A stretch of DNA of 64,000 nucleotides from positions 22,007,899-22,071,898 of the forward strand of contig CM046348.1 of NCBI GenBank assembly GCA_025403435.1, read 5' to 3'. Below, piece after piece: positions 45,339 to 59,100 of this stretch. The stretch's first letter is position 1. Each line of letters opens with the position of its first letter. The notes under the pieces were generated by a model, which saw only the letters and a list, made by a program, of their open reading frames with translations, was not told the DNA's origin and ran no database searches. Origin of the DNA: Artocarpus heterophyllus. Taxonomy: Eukaryota; Streptophyta; Magnoliopsida; Rosales; Moraceae. The position numbers and the translations under genes are program-made.

Positions 45339-47616
45339 ATTAATAACAAAAAAATAATAATAATAACTCTATAGGCTTTGTTTAAGTAGTCTCTAATGGT
45401 TAAGTTTGAGTAAGTTAGAAATTTTGATAAATATGAGATTATTTTTTATTTAACTAGATGTGATTTCAATTAAGCAAATAAAGGTTCCTAAAAAGAAAAA
45501 AATAAAGAAAATGACAATAAATAGGCCAATTATTAACACTATTAGAAGTACTTCTATACAGCATGAGGAGCAGCCATGGCCGACCTTCCCACCTAGGTCT
45601 TTGACATCGATTGCAACAATCTCTGTACTGCACGATCTCGTCACTGGCAACAAGGACAGAGCTGCGACTTCAGTCCGCCATGGCCGTGGGTTCAATCCAC
45701 GATGGCGCTAGAAATCGCAACGTACAACTTCAACTGAGAATCTCGCTCCGTCACCGTCTATAACTCAGATTTGTCGCCGTATGCAACTTAGATCTGTCAC
45801 CGTCTAAAAATCTATCTCTATTCTGCAACTCTGTCGCCGACTTACGAAAAGCTCCAATCTCTCTTTTTGCGACGGATCTTCAAGATCCGTAACCTCTATC
45901 TTTCCATTCCTTTGTACTTGATTTAATTAGCTAATTGTTAGCTAAATTCTCTCTTAGTCAATACTTTTTCTATATGTTATCTCTTAAAAAAAAGATGACA
46001 AAAGCTCCGAAGCAACTTCCTCCTTTAACCCACCTCCTTTTAATTAAGTCAAATGCACTAAAAAATTTTATTTTGTGTTTCTTATCTTCTTTAGCAGCCC
46101 GAAATTTGTCTAGGCCTTTCCCTAATTCTTTCTCTCCATTTTTCAAATCCTCGAGCTTATAAAATTTAAACAAGACTATAAGGTTACATAAAAAATGCCA
46201 ATTTCTCATCATTTTGAGATTAAAATCAAGTGTTTTGACCTCCAATAAAATTCTAACTTCAAGCCCTATAAGATAACATCTATATTTATGTTTCTCATAA
46301 TGAAATGAAGTTATTTTCTGTTATATATGATTATAGATGTGAAAAAGTAAGCTAAGATAGATTTGAGCTCAAACTAAGCTAGTTGTATTAGTTTCTTTGC
46401 AAAATTAAAGTCTTTGTAGAAACTGATTCTCTTTTTTATTCCTATTCATTCTATAGTGTTTATTGAATGATTTTGAATGCCTATAAATAGCAAGAAATTA
46501 GTTAGAATGTTATTTATAAATTTATGGAAAGAAAATGCAAAACTAGGTTGAGTTAAAAAAAAATAATAATAAGGTTTATGTTGTGTTTGATTCTCATATA
46601 TTGGCTGTCTTTCTAAAATTACTTACTTCCCTACATGATATTTAATGTTAAGGAAATGTTAGTGATTTATTAAATATATGATTTGGCCAAAAAGTAGTAA
46701 AATTATTATGTGTTTGATGTTGTATAATTTGGAGCAAGAATGTGTGCCTATATACATTTATTGGGATGGTTGAACAATTTATATTTTAATTAAATATGTT
46801 TAAGTAATAAAACATATTATTTGGCCAAAATTGTAAATTGTGAAATTTTTATACTCAGCCGATTTTCGGTTTGAATTAATGCAAAACCATTGTAATATAA
46901 ACTTATGACCTATATCAATGAGTTTAGTTTATAAGAAATTGAATGACATATGATTTTGTGATGATGGGTCTCTAGCACATTTTATCTTCCAAGATGACTG
47001 AGCTTTTCACTCAACGCAAATTGGACTCGAGGTAAGTAGAAACTACATCACAAGAAGTGGAAACTACATCACAAGAACTATGTCATGTTATGATGAACAG
47101 GTTCTGAAAACTACGGCCTATCATTAGCAGTCAAGTACTACACTCCAAGAGTACATAAGAGAAGAAAGAATTGTTGAAAGAAAGCTGATAAAAGGAAATG
47201 TTTGATTGTAGTCTCATTTTCATTATAGTTCTTATGATGCAAGTGAGGATATACAGGGTTAGGGATTGACCGGGTATCCAGAGCTATCGAACAGAGATTT
47301 GTTCATGTGCCATGCTTTGGATCAATTTTTGAAGCTTATTTAGAACTCCGTTTAGTCAAACTTAGCAACTCTATTATGGTCTTTGTAAACAGACATATAT
47401 TACTAACTTTGAATATTGTATATGTTATAAATAAGAATATGAATGAAATAATAATTTCAAAGCTCTTTTGTAATGACAAGCATATTTTAAGTAAACCATA
47501 ACATTTATAATCTAAATGAAAGATTAATACTTTTTATACTAACTAAATAGGCTTTCCACAAGCTTATTAGTTAGCTTGAGGGGGTTGTAATTTAATTAAT
47601 ATATATTTAAGGATTT
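45339..47616. other. AT-rich spacer with one GC-richer patch
   Basis: 45540-45900 is GC-richer with TCGCCG/CTGTCACCG repeats and short frames, perhaps a decayed transposon interior or gene fragment. At about 47036-47077 a 21-bp unit (GAAACTACATCACAAGAAG) is directly duplicated. No gene is supported. Confidence 0.4.
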
Positions 47617-48430
47617 GTTGGGTCCTTGATTACTATTATTAGATCCTAAATAAGCTTAAACACTTAGGAACAAGTAGATTAATGTTAGCTACAAATTAGA
47701 GCAAAAATTATAAAAGAAAAATTAATAGGATAGGATTACAAATAAAGATACCACACAAAGATTTATAGTGGTTTACTCAATTTAAGTTACGTCTATTGTT
47801 GAAGTCTCTTCACTGTATCGAGAATCTGGTACAAATTACAAAGATTTCTGGAAATTAAGGAAATTCTGGAGAAGAATTCAAGAATGTAAGGAAATATAAG
47901 TGTTTGTGCATGTAAGAAGGCATAACCCCCAAATGAGGGCCCTCTAGGTCTATTTATAGAAACCATAATCAATACACTAAGATTCCCGTGCAAAGAGTTG
48001 TGGGCTTGAGCAGTTGAAAGAAGAGTGGGATGCATGTCAAGCAACCATTGGTCCAATGTTTTGGTCCATCCCAACTCTAGTAACCATTCAATTTGTGGGT
48101 TGTAACTTCACTTTGTCGGTTATCGGTTTCAATTCAATCATTCCTTTAGATAAATCGAGCATAATGACTATAACGACCACAAAGTAATAACATGTGATAA
48201 TAAGGCTTGGACGAGCTGACACGAAAGTCTTTAACGATTGGATGCTTGTTATTCAAGAACAAAAAAAGGTTCCTTTGGTTCAACAGAGTCTAGGTCAAAA
48301 GTACTTGGACCAAAAATTAGGCTCTTGATTTAGGCTCTTCCAAATCAGACCGCAATAGCTCCATCTAAAATAATAATTCAATTTTTGAACTATTCAAAAA
48401 TTTCAATCTCTCAAATAATTTCTTAATTAA
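47617..48430. repeat. Possible copia-type LTR remnant
   Basis: Text such as ACCACACAAAGATTTATAGTGG resembles the border region of Tork-like copia LTRs, and a TATTTATAGAAACC box lies near 47951. Neither a partner LTR nor clean TG...CA ends with a duplication were found, so this is only a suggestion. Confidence 0.25.
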
Positions 48431-49670
48431 TCGCGAGCATTCAGCCAACCTTTTAGTTAGCATGTGTTTAATAATTTTTTTTGAAAATAAATAATATAAA
48501 AATATATAAAAAATTGTGCTATAATATTTTTAAGGACTAAAAGTACATATTAAGGATTGTGCATAATAAAAACATACTCTACAGTATAGATTTGTCTTGA
48601 AAAGTAGATGTTTATAAAAAAAAATGTTTTGTTTTTCATATATTTTTTTTTCATTTTGATGTGATTTTGATTATATGTAACATCATGAACTGTCAATAAG
48701 GATGCCTTACAATAGTTTTTTTTTTTTTTTTTAGGTCTAAGCATTTTCAGGATATAAAAAAATTAAATTTTTACTATAAAAACTATTCTTTTTTACTACT
48801 ACTAGAAAGTAGAAACTGTTGTTTTAATAGTTAGATTAATTTTTCAACATATTGATATATGGATGTTCCTATTAAAATATTACAAGTGTGCAACATAGAA
48901 ATGTTTTCACTCACAAATCAAACTGTTAAAAATAAATATAATGGCTAAAAACAACAGTTTTTATCAATATTAAAAAAAGACATTTTCTACTATAAAAGGT
49001 CCCTAGAAAAAAATTCATACTTTATGTTTTAGATTGTATCACATTTGCATCTTTAGATTCTAATATATTATAGTGTGTGAGGGTTAAAAGGAACATTTCT
49101 ATTGGTAATTAAAAAGAACATTTCCTACCATAAAGTTACCTATGAAAAAAATCATACTTTATGTTTTAGATTGTATCACATTTATACTTTAAAATTTCAA
49201 AATTATGCTCCTTTCTTACCTTTTTTTAGTCTAATTTCAACATTCAATTTAACCATAAAGCGAATTTAAACTCCATTAATAAAATAAATAGAATTAGAAA
49301 GAAAATAATATTTTAACATGAATTTGAAATGTGAAAGGGTAAATATAATTGTAGCCCAAAATATAAAGTATCAATAAACATATAATCCTACCTCATGAGT
49401 AAGAGAAGTACAGTTATTCATATAAGAAATATAAGAATAAAATAAACAATAAAAGTTAGTGTGGGCATATATGAGAATATTAAATTTTAGTAATGAGAAA
49501 AGCAAAAGTCATAAATTTTTAAGGGTTCAATTAAAAAGCCAATTAGGGCGGCAGCCCCCACAGGGCACTATGTACATATATCACTGTGAATATTACATGA
49601 CTTAAGCTTTGTTTGATTCTAGGATTTTGAGAGCAAGAGGAATGAGGAATGAGGAATGAGCAATGTGAGG
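48431..49670. other. AT-rich spacer with a duplicated block
   Basis: A block of about 65 bp ending ATACTTTATGTTTTAGATTGTATCACATTT-like occurs twice, about 140 bp apart (near 48988-49052 and 49128-49192), each preceded by ACATTTTCTAC/ACATTTCCTAC. A reverse-oriented partial match follows near 49350-49365. Possibly another decayed inverted-repeat element. No gene. Confidence 0.4.
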
Positions 49671-50860
49671 GATAAATTCATAGATAGTCCTTGAACTTTT
49701 TTCTTTCTCTAGAATCAGTCTCTGTAAACAATTTTGTCTCATAAATAGTCCTTAAACTCAAAAAGTGTCTCATAAATGGTCAATCTGTTAAATTTTGGAT
49801 TGTAAAAAGTTAACTTTGTCTCATAAATAGTCCTTAAACTTTCTTTTCTCTCTATAAATAGTCATTGTTTCAAAACTTGTACTATATTTAGGCTCTAAAC
49901 TAAAATATATATATGCTAAAATTAGCTATATTGTTAAATAAATATGTAGGATACATTAAATATGTGAAATTATACAAGATGTGTAGTTCCTAAACCAAAA
50001 AAAAAAAAAAAATAGTGAATCTACTTACACCTATTAAATGTATAAATAACCCAAAGTAAAAATAGTATTTTTATTTCTTATTGCAAGACATAAAATAATG
50101 TTAGAAAATAACTGTGACATACATTTTGGCATAATAGGGAACTTTTGTTCTTTAATTTAGTGTAAAAAGATTTCAAAACGAGTTGTTAAGGTATATACAA
50201 GTTTTTTCTTCTTTGCTAAATTTTAAATATGTTGGGTATCAAAGATTTTTTTTAATTTTTCTTTAAAAAATCAATTTGTCGGTAATTTTGGCTTTTCATA
50301 TGCATTTGATATTTTACTAAGAAAATAAAAAAGAAAAAGAAGAAGAAAAGCGATAGATTAGTATGAATGTAAATTGGTTAAAATAGGTATGGTACAAAAG
50401 ATTTTTATAAATTTATAAATCTATTATATGAGATATAAAAATAATTTGAGGATATTTATTAATATGATAGATGCAATATGCTCATTTAAAAAAATTATCA
50501 AAGTTATATATTTGATAAATAGATAAAAAATCAAGTATGTGTAGAAATATGATACAATTTTGTATATTTAATTTTTTTTATATATTTATTTAACAATGTA
50601 ACTAATTTTATTGTATGTTTTTTTTTTTTTTAAAGTTTAGGGACGGAATATAGTACAAGTTTTAACATAGGGACTATTTATAGATACAGAAGATAGTTCA
50701 GGGATCATTTATGAGATAAAGTTAACATTTTTAATCCAAAATTTAACAGATGGACCATTCATGAGAAACTTTTTAAGTTCAAGGACTATTTGTAGGACAA
50801 AATTGAGTACAAAGACTAATTTTAGAGAAAAAAATTTCAAGGACTATTCATGAATTTATC
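49671..50860. mobile_element. Foldback / MULE-like element, about 235-bp inverted arms
   Basis: The left arm 49671-49907 (GATAAATTCATAGATAGTCC...) and right arm about 50630-50860 (...GGACTATTCATGAATTTATC) are inverted copies over most of their length. Each arm contains internal repeats of TCATAAATAGTCCTTAAACT-type units. The central 720 bp are AT-rich and non-coding. No target duplication is clear. The arms could form a long hairpin if transcribed. Confidence 0.75.
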
Positions 50861-51067
50861 ATAGAAAATTTTAACAATCCTTAAATTGCTTCGTAGAAAA
50901 GAGAAACAGTTAAAACAATGAGTTTTTTTTTAATGTGATGGATTTGGTAAATTCTTCTGATCATTGAAATGAGTAGTTTTTATAAACCCGAAAGGAAAGG
51001 TCATCCCTCATCTCTCCTCTTCCTCCTTTCTTCCCTCCAACTAATAAAGATATTAGAGCTCTCACCC
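50861..51067. other. Short spacer
   Basis: AT-rich, then a CT-rich patch at about 51005-51040. Nothing identifiable. Confidence 0.4.
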
Positions 51068-51887
51068 TAGATATGCAACAATGGGCCGAGGCCCGTGGGT
51101 CGACACGGGCCCATGCTGATACATTGATGGGTCGGGCTGTGGGCCGGCACGGCCCATCACTGTTCAAAGCATGGCACGGCCCAACCCATAAATATTGGTG
51201 GGCTGGGCTTGGCCAACATATATCGGCCTATGGGCCAGCCCAACACGACTAATGAAAAATCATGGGTCGGGCCAATACGTTTAGGCCCATCCTGGCCTGT
51301 GTAAGGTCCATAATGGGCCAACCCACCAAAGGCCCATTGTGGCTCAATTTCATTTACAATATATTTTTTTGTTTTTTTGTAATTTTATAAACTATTATGT
51401 ATAATTATCCTCATTGTACTCTTTCCCTCACCAAGGTTTTCTCCCACTGGGTTTTCTTTGAAAATGTTTTTAATGAGGTAATTGTAAATAAAATATCCAC
51501 TTTTCATATTTTCATTGACTATTCAAACATTTATATTTGTTAACTTGTTTAAAAATTCAAAAATAAAATTAAAAATTGCATGCTTAGATAGGCTGGCCTA
51601 TCTAAACCCTCAATGGGCCAAAATATGCCTACCCATCCAAATTTGTAGATGGGCTCCAATGGGCCAGCCCATTCAAGGCCCACGACACAACTCAGCCTGG
51701 CCCATGGCACATCCCGACCTGACCTATGTAAAATTGGCCTATGGTGTGAGCTGGGCCAAAGTAATTCTAATATGGGCCGACCCGGCCTAGCCCACAAAAT
51801 TCGTGGGCTAGACCGGCCCAGCCCACAGCCCGCATGAGCCTAAGGAAAACAGGCCAAGCCGGGAAGGCCCGTTCTTGCATCTCTATG
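51068..51887. mobile_element. hAT-type MITE with GGGCC/GGCCC repeats
   Basis: About 820 bp with ends TAGATATGCAACAATGGGCC and GGCCCGTTCTTGCATCTCTA (imperfect inverted). Flanks TCTCACCC (51060-51067) and ACTCACCC (51888-51895) match at seven of eight bases. Both halves are dense in GGGCC, GGCCCA and GGGCCAGCCCA motifs, a known type of plant hAT-derived MITE. The centre is AT-rich. No transposase. Confidence 0.75.
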
Positions 51888-52150
51888 ACTCACCCCACTT
51901 CTCTCCTTCATCCCCTCTTCCCTCTCCCTTTCTTTTTGTCTTCGTCCAAATAAACACTCTTGTGCTATGTTTGATAGGGATGAAAAGTGAATAGGAAGGT
52001 AATGGTATTTAGAGAGAGAATCTCGAAAATCAGGTCACAATTCTAGTTCATCTTTCTAATTATTTCTCTTTTGTATATTTCATTATTTCATCTTAGATAA
52101 ATCTGTTTATAATTGCTTCATACAAGAAATTTGCTTAGCAAACACTTCAT

Positions 52151-52300
52151 ATGGTATTTGGGAAGCAAATTGGACTTAAAACACTATAACATATGAGAAC
52201 TTTATATTATAATAAACTTTTGCCTTACACCGTAACATGTGTGAGCTTTACACTATAGATTGTTAGAACTAATAAGTTCTTACTTTCCAAACACACTCTA
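52151..52300. mobile_element. Tourist-like MITE, copy 4
   Basis: Ends near GGTATTTGGGAAG and CTTTCCAAACACACTCTA, with the internal motif ATAACATATGAGAACTTTA and a second one (GTAACATGTGTGAGCTTTACA). The left end is degenerate and the duplication is not clean. Confidence 0.5.
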
Positions 52301-52364
52301 AATAACTAGAGATACCTAATAATTTCATTCAAGTCTAGAATAACACTTACGAGGATAACTTTTA

Positions 52365-52550
52365 GAGAGTGTTTAGAAACCAAGTTAGAGCCTAAAGTTG
52401 AAACTTAAACACTGTAACATATGAGAGCTTTACATTGTAGCATACTTTTGCTTCACATTATAACATACTTTTGCTTTATTTTGTAGCATATAAGAGTTTT
52501 ACAGTATAACAGTTGAAACTTAGTGTTGAACTTAGTTCCTAAATGCTCTC
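52365..52550. mobile_element. Tourist-like MITE, copy 5
   Basis: 186 bp, starts GAGAGTGTTTAG and ends CTAAATGCTCTC, flanked by TTA on both sides (52362-52364 and 52551-52553). The interior has three variants of the family motif (GTAACATATGAGAGCTTTACA, GTAGCATATAAGAGTTTTACA). Non-coding. It lies only about 60 bp from copy 4. Confidence 0.75.
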
Positions 52551-52553
52551 TTA

Positions 52554-53158
52554 CTCTTTCACTGAGCTCTGAATTCATGTCTATGAAAAAGGTTTTCATT
52601 TGTAAATGATACGTCCAATATCAAAATACCAAGTAACTAAATCTTACGGTTTGATATGTTAAAAGATGCAAAAATATAAGTGCATTTCATCTAAAAAAAA
52701 ATGTCAGTGCATTAATTACTCAAATGGAATTATGACGGAATGAATTACCCATGGCCTTGACAAATATTTGACAAAAAATAATAAAAATGTAGGTTTTCCA
52801 TATTAAGCAAGCTCTTTGACTGTGTTTATAAAAATTGTAAATTGACATGGTTTGAGTACACGTACTTGGCTACTTTCGTTGAGTACGCATACTTACCTAC
52901 TTACAGACTTCCAGGAATTCAGCGAAGAGAGTATAATTAAAAAGTTGACCTCATGCATTCCAACGAAGTAGCACAGGGCCCAGGCGAGACATCCGGTTGA
53001 AGACCACATGGACAAAAGGATAAAGGGATTTATATATAACCATTGAGGTGATAATATGCAACAAACTAAATTCTTGCGTCCAGGCAAAAGGAAAAAAGCA
53101 CAAAATTTTCAAAAAAGAAATGAAGGAAAAAATGGATACAGCTTTGAGTCTCACGCTG
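52554..53158. other. Spacer and probable 3' region of VPS53
   Basis: AT-rich with no gene. The part next to the VPS53 stop (minus strand, below 53159) is likely its 3' untranslated region. A tandem TACGTACTTGGCTAC-like repeat (GTACACGTACTTGGCTACTT / GTACGCATACTTACCTACTT) lies near 52855-52905. Confidence 0.4.
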
Positions 53159-56100
53159 TTATGCACTGAAGAGCTTCCTCAAAGGTCCGTCCTTCCGGTC
53201 TTTTGCAGCTTCAGTGAGAGCAAGGAATCTCTTGAATCCTGTTGTGGCAGCACCTCGTCCAAGCGCAGCTGCTCGTGCTAGCACATCCTCTCTAGAAGCA
53301 ATAAGTCCAATTGAAGCTGAGCTGGGTGTTAGCGAAGCTGTAGCAGCTGCAGCAGGGGCTGGTTGGACGGTGGTGGCAGCTGGTGGTGCAATAGAAGGTT
53401 GGGTAATCCCCGGTCCATGTTTGTTGAAATCATCCAATATGCTTTGTTGATCAGCTCTTTTGAGGCCCTGTATAAGCCATCATAAAATTAACCCAGAAAG
53501 AAACCCTCCGTCAAGCATCTCAACTCCAATTCTCGTTAAAAATACAACAGATTTTGTTATAATCGGCCAAAACTATAGTTATTGAGGGATAAGATCACTC
53601 ACCATGACCATATCCTAGATATACCATCTTGCTCTAAATTTTTACGATTTTTGTCTCAACACAGGGCAAGCATAGAGCATAGTGCAACACTATATGCTAA
53701 TTCCACAACATGATTATACCATAGATAGTGAAGCAAATGATGGCATAGAAAAGATTTTTCCTTGTACTACCAAGAAAGGAAAAAACAGTGACAAACTGTC
53801 AAGGAAATCCAAAGCATTGGAAGAGAAAAAGAAGTGCAGAATTACATTAGACAAGATTGAGGTCTGAAACTTAAGACTGGACTAGTAATTGACCAGTATT
53901 ATCTTCGTCAATTATTCAAATTTTCATCCCTGCCTTGGCATGTATCAGAGTAAATTCCGGGCTTCCTTTTTTAAACAATAGAATATGGTAATGCAATATT
54001 CAAAATTTTAACCCGCTTTCCCGAAGAAAATAAAAACGTAACAAGACAAATAGTTGACTATAACCTTGAGCTCCAGAATCCGCTGAAATTCCATTGGTGT
54101 TCCCTCTGGTAGCAAGGCTCTATATGTATCCGCCACAGAATCAATTGGCGACAATATAACCTAGAATTATAAAGAAAGGCATACATCAAGTCTCCGAAGA
54201 CAAACTCTTAAGGTATCAGAAAATCTTCAAGACATGATGAGCAACCTTCAAAAGTGCTTCAGCTTTACTCATCTCACGGCTTACAAACTTTGAATAGCTA
54301 GCGGCACCTGATGTCTGTTATGGGCACAATAAAGAGACGAGTAATGGATTTAATGAAATCTCTAGGAGAAAGGAGAATTAAGAATTAATATACAACTATA
54401 ATGTTTACTTCAACAGTAAGGTCCAAAGTTTATATTCCTGAACTCCCTTATTTATATAGACAAATAAATAAATACAGCTCTTGCTTTGAAAAAATAGATT
54501 GCCATCTAAGTTACTTCAAAATTCACACTAGGCAGTCCTATATACCTTACAATCAAAAAAGGCTACCTTTATGCAACATGATTGATGGGATTGTACAGAG
54601 ATACAATTTACAATTTTTGTACGCTAAAGTTTGTAACGCTAAGCTTATTACGTTGAAGGTTTACTACTCACCTGTCGACCAAGGGAAGGTATCTCTAAAA
54701 GAATTGTCTTTACAGCTTGAGTATCCAATAACATCTGAAAACAATATAAAAAGATCCATTATATCTATAACTTGATGAATTAATATCAAAGCTTTACTAT
54801 ACTCACAAAATAGATTTATCAAAAATGATCGATAGTGAAGTCTCAACCACATGTGAAGCATATTGTTTCAGCTGTTCAACAGTAGCAGTCTGGTTACCAA
54901 CATAGTTGAATGTAACTTCTCGAGTAAAATAAGTAAAAGAAGTAAACGAGGGAACCTACTAAAAGAATCTGGACGAGGTTTTCTCTTTCCAAAAGATAAA
55001 ACAAAGATCCAAAGAACAGTCAAATTTGAGGTAAGCATCTCCCAGCTTAACAATGGAAATAGAGAACTTAAAACGAGAACCATTAGTAAAATTCTCAGTA
55101 CAGAAACACGGATGACATGATTGTTTCCAGAAAAATTCAACTAGAGAAAAAGACCACCATCTTCCACTCATGTATGGGGAACACATCTTATAAATATCAG
55201 GCCTCAAGATGAGCGCCCAAGAAAAATGGCTTTACATGCGAAGCCTATATAATAGACCAAGAGATGAACATTTATAAGAATATTCTATATATAAAAAAAA
55301 AAAAAAAGAGCCTTGCAAACTTCTTGAAATTTCAGCATGAAGAGATGTCATTGCAAATTTCCTCCAAGACATCTCAAAACAAGCTCCAGGTGTAAATTTC
55401 AAGTTGTCCACTTTTTATGCCAAGCTACAAGTACTTGTAAACAAGAAAGAAAAAGAGTAAAAGAAATGTGTAAATATCCAAACAGTCCATACTTGTTGGG
55501 CTCCAGTTTCAGATATCTGCTTGCACTTGAAAATGTTTGCATAGAATCGTGGACCAAGAGAAGAAGCAAGCTGCATGTGATAATAAAAATAATTAGTGCT
55601 AAGAGCTCATATTAAATATGAAGGGAGCTTCGCAGCTAAGTTTACATTAACCGTCTCAGTAGATTGCTCAATACTTTATGATGGTTCAAAGCGTTGAAGC
55701 AGAAAAAAATGACCTTTCATGATTAAGCCATAGCAAAACCTAAGGTGGATCCATAATTCTTGAATGAGCTCGAGTCTTGAGTGCATAAAATATAAGTGAC
55801 TTTATTATATTGATAAAGCCTTATTCTCAATATTATTTATCCCCAATATTTAACCCTTATTTTAAGGTTTCACTTTTCTCATTTTGGCCTTATTGAGAAT
55901 ACGAATCACTGTGTTACTATGGCATAAAGATTTAACATAGCAAACGTAAGAATTTAATTCCACGAGTGTTACACATACAAGCTCAATATATTTATCTGAT
56001 ATAAATCACATTTAAAATTCATGTCATCGACATAAAGCATCAAAATGCAATAATCATAGAAAAGCTGGCCATTTCGTTTGCTTGTTGGGCCTACTAAAAA

Positions 56101-59100
56101 TAAGCAGATTGCACAAAATGCTTTAATACATCTCTTGTGCTGCTGAAAAATGTCGTATTTTCAATGATCAGTGTGACGTTAGTTCAATATTACAAGGCAG
56201 ATTGCCAAAGTAAGTGGTATTACTTATGATATTGTGACTATAACACCAATGTCGGGCTTGTATAGAATAGCAAGGATAATCACACTGAAGACATCCAAAG
56301 TGGTTGCGAAAACTAATCCTGATGTATACGTAAAACAGCTAGAAAGATAAAAAAACTCGTGAACAAAAAAGACCATGAACAAGATTTATGATAAGAAACA
56401 TATCACCAAAAAAAAGTGTCATATTGTAATCACCTTGTCCAGGAAGAACTGGAAATAAACTGGCGAAAGGAGGCGACCAAGCACAGGAATACTACTAGTA
56501 AGAATCATACTTATGCCATTAACATACCTGCAAACATTTGATGCGATTATTTGAAAGAAGTGCCTAAGCTTGGAGCCAAAGTTTCCATGTAATAATGAAT
56601 GCAACGTACTCTGATTGGTCCCCAACATTCTCAAGTGTACTCCAAGGAACACGAGTCATTGCTGCCATTTCAGCATCAAATTTCGTCTCCAGGCCATTCA
56701 CTAGGGTTACTAATGATTTAGTTATCACTGCTGAAAACTCATCCTGCACATATGCTGGAGCACCTTAGAAATGGAGGAAAGAATTGCCACTTATGATTTA
56801 TTGATGAACTCCAGTTTAGATTTATCATTTTTTAACTAATACCTGAACTTCTGACATATCCACCATCTCAGCTAAATGTGAGTTGATTATTTTGGACACG
56901 CTTTCAGCCAGTTCACTGGACTGTCAAAAGTTTAAAAACCAAGTCATTTAGGCTGTAGACACATTAACTTTTAGTATAAGCATGTTACCACGCTAATCAT
57001 ACAAATATTTGCATATCATCGCTGCCAGTAAATCTGGGAAAGATTGTGCAAACCAGCCTTAAAAAAATTACTGAACAGCCAAACTGATACTAGAAAGTAT
57101 TATTTATGACTGGTTTTCCATTCACCCCCATAATTTTGCTCAATTACCCAAGTAAGCAGGTATTTTCAATATAACAAGTTTTTGATGAGGCGTAATCAGC
57201 ATGATCATTTCCTGGTAAGAAGCTTCTTTTGGCCTATGGTTTCAATAGTTGAACAGTTACAATGAGAAAAGCAAATTCATCTAAGTCCTCATTTTCTCAA
57301 AAAGATTCACTCAGCAACATGTTGGAACTGGCACAAGCAGTGTGCCTACGCACCAAGTTAGTTTAAGCCATAAAAGTGATGTAAATCAACAATACTCACC
57401 GTCTTATGGCAATACTCAGCTGAATTAACGATATAGCAAATCACCCTTTCATCTCTATCCGATGTCTGCTCAAAGTTGTAAAAGAGATGAAAAAGAGCAA
57501 AATTAGTTTCTTTAAGCTGGATAAGACATATTACATGTCTCAGAACAGCCATGAAAAAAAATTCTGTTATTACCTTTATTTGTCCATCCATACCCGTTGC
57601 TGCAGCAACAATTCCAGTGCCACCCTTAGGTAGTCTTCCAAAAAGCTTTGTAGCATATGCCTTAAGAACTCGTTGAAATACCTGATGATGGCAAGCAATA
57701 AAAGGACATATCGCCCGGACAGGAGAGTTTTACATTATTTACAGATACTCAAGTTCGCTTCCTCCACAAGGGTTGCATATTTATTGACTGTAAGCTTAAG
57801 TGTCGTTTAGTCCCATTTTAGCAAGGATTTTAGTAGCAAAAGCACAAAAAATGACGCCTATGAGTCTAGGACCACAGTACACTACATAAAAGAAAAGAGA
57901 ACTAATAAAAAGTTTAAACACACCTTGAACAAATTAAGCAATGTCTGGTTCTTTGTTAAAGCAGTACATCTCTTCAAACTTCTCTTGATTATAAGGAACA
58001 ACTGCAAAACATGGCAAGGAAGTGAGCAGTGAACAAGAAAGACTGAAACTCAATCTAGAAAAATCTGGTCATGAAGGATGCCTCTATTGAACTCCATATA
58101 AACAAAAAATCTTCCAAAAGTAAAGAAAAAAGGATACGTTCCCATATAAGGAAGTTTAATATAGCGACAGACGCAAGGATAGCTAAGACTAATTATTCAA
58201 AATCTATGCTAAAGATTAAGAAGGCCAAAAAGAAGAGAAAAAGCGAAAGCGTTTTATTAATTAAGCAATTTAGAGTAGCAAATCATCAAGAATATCTTCC
58301 ATAACATCAACACAATTTAAATTTAGATAGAGAGTAAAAGAAGAATTACTTGAAGCAAAATTCTTCTCCTACTTCAATCAAAATGTTTCACAAAATTTTG
58401 ATTAGGGAGTTTTCAAGAGAGAGAATTTTTGTGCATGCATTTAAAACATAGTGACAGGAAAGGGAGAGAATCTCTAGATGCTAACCTGCATGCTGCTCGA
58501 TAAAACATTATTTTGATTTCCCTCCTCAATATCCCACGTCTCCTCCTGTCATACAGTAACAGTGATTCAAGGGGAAAAAAGGGGGCAAAGTGCTATGAAC
58601 TCCATCACGACTACAACAATCTACCTGAACAAGCTTCTCCAAATTTTCCATCAGCGTCTTCTCTTCTAGCTCTATATATACTGTCAAGTGACGTTCAAAG
58701 CAAGATGAAATAATTCCACGAAAGTTGAACTGCCAAAAAAAACAGTAAAAGTTGTACTTCCTCAATAATCTTATGTTTGGAATAAGTCATCGCAAGGAAC
58801 TCTGAAAAGGGTACATTCTCAAGTACTCATTTTTTCAAGTGGAGAAGTAGAAAGAAGCAATTACCAAAAAAAAAAAATTGTACCATTAACATTAAAACAG
58901 TGCACATGATACGGCTTTAAAATTTATATGGGTTCAATAGCAAGTCCTGCTGCAGATATTACTCGTGAAATTCTGGCATCACAAACAAATGTACATACAC
59001 ACGCTATATAATTATATCTCGAAGATGTGGGTGTGTGTACAATGTATGATTCATTCTAATACTAATTTCTTGAAGCAAAGATCATCAAAGACATACGAGA

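Noticed and set aside
45680..45715. GGTTCAATCC box resembling the B box of a tRNA gene
   Set aside because: No A box, anticodon arm or acceptor stem could be placed around it; it is a chance match in a GC-richer patch.
54401..55615. Plus-strand frames of 85-124 codons in VPS53 introns
   Set aside because: They overlap intron sequence and exons on the opposite strand, have no recognised motif, and disappear once the VPS53 exon chain is accepted.
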